From Omnitrophica WOR_2 bacterium RIFCSPHIGHO2_02_FULL_52_10 (GTDB lineage Bacteria > Omnitrophota > Gorgyraeia > Zapsychrales > Zapsychraceae): a stretch of 16,860 nt of DNA. The notes beneath the pieces were generated by a model, which saw only the letters and a list, made by a program, of their open reading frames with translations, was not told the origin of the DNA and did no database searches. This document shows, one piece after another, positions 14,272 to 16,860 of this stretch; the stretch's first letter is position 1, and each line of letters begins with the position of its first letter. The stretch spans positions 1 to 16,860 of the forward strand of contig MHGR01000110.1 of the NCBI GenBank assembly GCA_001805655.1. The letters are read 5' to 3'. Position numbers and translations under genes: made by a program.

Positions 14272-14507
14272 TTCAGATCTTCGCTGCATTTATCAACAGG
14301 CGTCTTAAGGCCTTTTCGGATGGATTCTCGCATATCAGGAATAGAAACAAGATAAAGAGTCTCTTGAATGGCATCCCAATCCTCTTGGGAAATGAGAATG
14401 GCATTGCTTCTTTTTCCTGTTATTTGGACAGGAGCGTGGGAAGCCGCTACCGTATCCAATAGTTTATATAATAATGCCCTTGCTTGACTAGCTGTTAATG
14501 ATGTCAT
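14265..14507 (-). CDS. Phd/YefM-family antitoxin
   Basis: An 80-residue protein. The N-terminal half (Thr-Ala-Ser-Gln-Ala-Arg, then a helix, then Pro-Val-Gln-Ile-Thr-Gly-Lys-Arg-Ser-Asn-Ala-Ile-Leu-Ile-Ser-Gln-Glu-Asp-Trp) is the Phd/YefM DNA-binding fold. The C-terminal part (about 55-80) should be the flexible segment that wraps and blocks the toxin. In the family the antitoxin, alone and with toxin, represses its own promoter. A GGAGGT ribosome site lies 5 bases before the ATG, much better than most sites in this window, which fits the need for excess antitoxin. The palindrome in the promoter spacer is a likely operator. Confidence 0.9.
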   Translation of the reverse strand: MTSLTASQARALLYKLLDTVAASHAPVQITGKRSNAILISQEDWDAIQETLYLVSIPDMRESIRKGLKTPVDKCSEDLKW

Positions 14508-14512
14508 TTTTG

Positions 14513-14518
14513 ACCTCC
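14513..14518 (-). promoter_or_regulatory. Strong ribosome binding site of the antitoxin gene
   Basis: GGAGGT on the minus strand, five bases before the antitoxin ATG. It fixes the start at 14507. Confidence 0.75.
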
Positions 14519-14524
14519 ATTAAA

Positions 14525-14553
14525 AGCGTACCATATATCGTACGTGTTGTCAA
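14525..14553 (-). promoter_or_regulatory. Promoter of the toxin-antitoxin operon
   Basis: On the minus strand a perfect -35 TTGACA (14548-14553) is followed, after 17 bases, by TACGCT (14525-14530). The -10 matches only in part (T, A and the final T). The transcript would start about 10 bases before the ribosome site, which fits well. Confidence 0.6.
14527..14544. promoter_or_regulatory. Palindromic candidate operator for the antitoxin
   Basis: CGTAC and GTACG form a perfect inverted repeat around the 8-base AT-rich centre CATATATC. It spans the promoter spacer and part of the -10. Phd/YefM antitoxins bind short GTAC-containing palindromes in this position, so autorepression here is likely. 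Confidence 0.6.
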
Positions 14554-14605
14554 CGCTGTTGGCACACAAACCGCTCAAAGAACAGCAGACAGTAGATTCA
14601 ATTTT

Positions 14606-14977
14606 CTAACCGACAAGCTCTTTGACCGCCTGAAGGAATTGGTCCATGTCAAAAGGCTTGGAAAAGGTATACTTGATGTCACACATCACACTCACGGCTT
14701 CTAAATAATCTTGTGCCGTACCTGCTGTTCCTCCTCCGGAGACAACGATAACTTTCGAATCCGGACTGGCTGTTTTCATTTCCCGTATCGTCTCGATACC
14801 ATCCATATCCGGCATAAGAAGATCTGTGACAATCAAATCCACCGGCTGCGCGCGGCACAACTTTACACCTTCTTTTCCGTTAGATGCGGACAGGACTTTG
14901 TACCCTTCGTTTTTTAAGATTTCACATATCATTTCCTTAAATGCATCATTATCATCAATAACAAGAATCCGTGGCAT
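14606..14977 (-). CDS. Stand-alone receiver-domain response regulator
   Basis: A 123-residue protein made of one CheY-like receiver domain and nothing else. The acidic pair D8-D9 (Val-Ile-Asp-Asp-Asn), the phospho-accepting D52 (Val-Thr-Asp-Leu-Leu-Met-Pro-Asp-Met-Asp-Gly), a Ser80 in the Val-Val-Ser-Gly switch and K107 (Phe-Ser-Lys-Pro-Phe) are all present, so it should be phosphorylated. There is no DNA-binding or enzyme output, so it probably acts through protein contacts or as a phosphate shuttle. It follows the kinase gene by 33 bases, with an AAAGGAGGG ribosome site, and is the last gene of the signalling cluster. The kinase next to it is the best guess for its partner. Confidence 0.92.
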   Translation of the reverse strand: MPRILVIDDNDAFKEMICEILKNEGYKVLSASNGKEGVKLCRAQPVDLIVTDLLMPDMDGIETIREMKTASPDSKVIVVSGGGTAGTAQDYLEAVSVMCDIKYTFSKPFDMDQFLQAVKELVG

Positions 14978-15010
14978 TATCCTTACCCTCCTTTCCCGAT
15001 TTTACAAATA

Positions 15011-15775
15011 TTAATTTTCTACCGGGAAAAAAATATCAAATCTTGTCCCATCGCCAAGTTTGCTCTCGGCAGAAATCACCCCCTTGTGATTTTTAACTAT
15101 CGCCTGAACCACCGTTAGTCCCAATCCAGAATGTCCTTCTTCATTCTTTGTCGTAAAAAATGGCTCAAAAATCCGGCTTAATATCCCCGGATCTATGCCG
15201 CTGCCGGTATCCCTCACGGTGAGTTTTTGATACCTGCCTTCCTTCAAGTCCTTATGTGTTCCGGCAAATGAAGCATCGACATCCACCTCTTTTAAGGATA
15301 CCTTGATTTCACTTCCGTTATCACGTGTGGCATGATGGGCATTGTCGCAAAGATTGATCACCGCCTGCCTGATCTGGTCGGCATCGGCTAAAATTTCCCC
15401 GCAATGGGCATCAATATCTTGCCGGATTTGAACGGGCGGCGCTAATGACCTCGTAAACGCGTTAACCGCTTCCTCAACAATCGGGTGAATTTTCATTAAT
15501 TGGAGATCTTTTTTTGCCTGTTGGCCGAATACCCTCATCTTTTCGGACAATTCCTTCATGGCATCCGTCCCATTGATAATATTCTTTAAATAAGGATATA
15601 TACGGCTTTCGGGGTCTGTCGCCCTCAACGATAAGTCAGCGTATCCGCGAATCAACCCGATCGCATTATTGAAACTGTGAACAATGCTATTGATGATCAG
15701 TCCGATTGAGCTGAGATCCTGCGGTAATCGGCCTTGCGCATCATTTTGCACATTCCTCTGATCAGGTCTTTCCAT
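15011..15775 (-). CDS. Soluble NtrB-like histidine kinase without a sensor domain
   Basis: A 254-residue kinase core with no membrane helix or recognised sensor. The phospho-accepting His is H33, in Ile-Val-His-Ser-Phe-Asn-Asn, an H-box of the kind seen in NtrB-like kinases. The ATPase domain has the N-box Asn-Leu-Cys-Asp-Asn-Ala (141-146), G1 Asp-Thr-Gly-Ser-Gly-Ile (189-194), F-box Phe-Glu-Pro-Phe-Phe-Thr-Thr-Lys (203-210) and G2 Gly-Leu-Gly-Leu (217-220). Because it lacks its own sensor, its input may come from the hybrid kinase encoded immediately upstream or from another protein. Its ATG directly follows the TAA of the hybrid kinase gene with no gap (TAAATG), with AAAGG five bases upstream inside that gene. 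Confidence 0.92.
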   Translation of the reverse strand: MERPDQRNVQNDAQGRLPQDLSSIGLIINSIVHSFNNAIGLIRGYADLSLRATDPESRIYPYLKNIINGTDAMKELSEKMRVFGQQAKKDLQLMKIHPIVEEAVNAFTRSLAPPVQIRQDIDAHCGEILADADQIRQAVINLCDNAHHATRDNGSEIKVSLKEVDVDASFAGTHKDLKEGRYQKLTVRDTGSGIDPGILSRIFEPFFTTKNEEGHSGLGLTVVQAIVKNHKGVISAESKLGDGTRFDIFFPVEN

Positions 15776-16860
15776 TTACGCCTTTCTGCCGTGTTTAATA
15801 ATTTTTTCTCTCAAATCATCGATGTCGATCGGTTTGGCCAATAAATCATTCATGCCGGCCGCCTCGGCGTTTCTGCGGTCTTCCTCCAATATCGCAGCCG
15901 TTAGGGCGATGACAGGGATATCCTTACTAATGTCCTTTCGTATAATTTCACAGGCCTCAACTCCACCCATGACCGGCATATGAAGATCCATTAAAATCAA
16001 GTCATAGGTATGGCCTTCTTTAAGCTTGTAAATCGCCTCTTGGCCGTTGGTAACATACTCACATTCATATCCCAATTCCTTGGCATATTCCCGCATGAGC
16101 ATCTGATTAGGCTCGTTATCCTCCACGACTAATACCTTAATGCCTTTGCAGCCCAGCTCATTGGCCATATGGCGCGTTACAATCGGCCCTCCTTGGCGCT
16201 TATCTCCCAAAACTGTCGTAATGACCTTTACCAACTCTTGATGAGTAAACGGCTTGGACAGGTAGCCGTTGAATCCTTTCATTCTTGATTCACCAGCCTG
16301 CCCGTCATAGGCCTCGGAAGATAATGTAATCGCCTTAATATGCTTAAACCGTTTATCGGCCCGGATTCTTTCAATCAGTTCAAATCCGCTCATCCCTTCC
16401 ATCCTGATATCAGAAAGAATCAGATCAGGGAGCTTTTTTTGTTGATAGCACCTGTCTAACTCTTCCAGGGCGGCAAATCCCGAGTGTTCAACCGCCAATA
16501 TTTTCATTTCCAATGACTCGCAAAGTTTTATGAGAATTTCTCTGGAGATTTGGCTGTCATCAACGATTAAAACCCTCAAACCGGCAACGGCCTTGGTCTC
16601 TAAAGGACAAACTTCCTCCTCAACAACGGATGTTCCCTCTTGCATCATGACACTGAACATAAATTCACTTCCCTCATTCTCTTTGGATTTTGCCCAAATT
16701 TTCCCTCCTATGGCCTCAACAATGGATTTCGAAATGGACAACCCTAATCCGGTTCCGCCGTATTTACGGGTTGTCGATGTGTCCGCCTGAGCAAACGGTT
16801 GAAATATATATTCCAACTTGTCTTGCGCAATGCCAATGCCGGTGTCTTTGACCGTGAAGC
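15776..16860 (-). CDS. Hybrid histidine kinase with two receiver domains (partial, N-terminus outside the window)
   Basis: The visible 360 residues begin inside the ATPase domain; the frame is open to the right edge, so the sensor, H-box and start are missing from view. Visible in order: G1 Asp-Thr-Gly-Ile-Gly-Ile, F-box Phe-Gln-Pro-Phe-Ala-Gln-Ala-Asp, G2 Gly-Gly-Thr-Gly-Leu-Gly-Leu, then two receivers. Numbering from the Leu codon at 16816, receiver 1 (about 79-204) has D86-D87, D136 (Leu-Ser-Asp-Ile-Arg-Met) and K188. Receiver 2 (about 226-340) has E232-D233, D277 (Leu-Met-Asp-Leu-His-Met-Pro) and K328. No HPt domain follows, so a separate phosphotransfer protein is probably needed for a full relay. 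The TTG at 16816 is an internal Leu codon, not a start. Confidence 0.93.
   Translation of the reverse strand, partial: FTVKDTGIGIAQDKLEYIFQPFAQADTSTTRKYGGTGLGLSISKSIVEAIGGKIWAKSKENEGSEFMFSVMMQEGTSVVEEEVCPLETKAVAGLRVLIVDDSQISREILIKLCESLEMKILAVEHSGFAALEELDRCYQQKKLPDLILSDIRMEGMSGFELIERIRADKRFKHIKAITLSSEAYDGQAGESRMKGFNGYLSKPFTHQELVKVITTVLGDKRQGGPIVTRHMANELGCKGIKVLVVEDNEPNQMLMREYAKELGYECEYVTNGQEAIYKLKEGHTYDLILMDLHMPVMGGVEACEIIRKDISKDIPVIALTAAILEEDRRNAEAAGMNDLLAKPIDIDDLREKIIKHGRKA

Noticed and set aside
14272..14289. ATG at 14289 as the toxin start
   Set aside because: Possible, but it adds six residues not seen in the family and has no better ribosome site. The ATG at 14271 gives the usual short overlap with the antitoxin stop.
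16814..16816. TTG at 16816 as the start of the hybrid kinase
   Set aside because: The frame continues upstream to the window edge with a G1-box (Asp-Thr-Gly-Ile-Gly-Ile), so the codon is an internal Leu.

Overview
The window comes from a diderm (Gram-negative) bacterium. It carries a complete-looking set of Mla outer-membrane lipid transport genes (permease, ATPase, MCE protein, periplasmic carrier, MlaA), several proteins with export signals, and an AddAB-type recombination nuclease. Gene order and protein features do not match a familiar model organism. A Bacteroidetes-like AddB without helicase motifs, a MORN-TM-PAS protein and an HTTM-DCC fusion suggest an uncultured lineage. Omnitrophota or a deltaproteobacterium-like group is a guess from impression only. 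No rRNA, tRNA, CRISPR array or insertion sequence was seen.

Layout. (1) 2-196 (+): the tail of a membrane protein resembling a lipid-linked-sugar glycosyltransferase. Its stop codon directly abuts the stop of the opposing gene. (2) 3353-197 (-): a tight three-gene envelope operon. It encodes a secreted MORN_2-repeat protein with one membrane helix and a cytoplasmic PAS domain but no kinase, then a small membrane-anchored protein, then an HTTM membrane protein fused to a DCC-type CxxC domain. (3) 3354-3632: an AT-rich divergent promoter region. (4) 3633-7857 (+): mlaE-mlaF-mlaD-mlaC-mlaA followed by an unrecognised six-helix membrane protein. (5) 13932-7952 (-): addA and addB, overlapping by 4 bases. 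(6) 14507-13996 (-): a Phd/YefM-YoeB type toxin-antitoxin pair with its own promoter and a palindromic candidate operator. (7) 16860-14606 (-): a signalling cluster of a hybrid histidine kinase (cut by the window edge), a soluble NtrB-like kinase and a stand-alone receiver domain.

How they work together. The Mla genes should move phospholipids between outer and inner membrane. MlaE/F/D form the inner-membrane ABC complex, MlaC is the shuttle and MlaA the outer-membrane partner. Here MlaA has no lipobox cysteine and no mlaB is present. The divergent MORN-PAS/HTTM-DCC operon is also an envelope system, and the shared intergenic region makes co-regulation possible but unproven. AddAB processes double-strand breaks. 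Its AddB lacks the cysteines that hold the iron-sulfur cluster in characterised AddB proteins, and addA appears to be read from a leaderless or nearly leaderless message. The toxin has Gln where YoeB-family enzymes have the catalytic C-terminal His. Base composition drops, by hand-counted samples, from about 53% G+C inside addA to about 33-42% in the toxin-antitoxin and signalling block.
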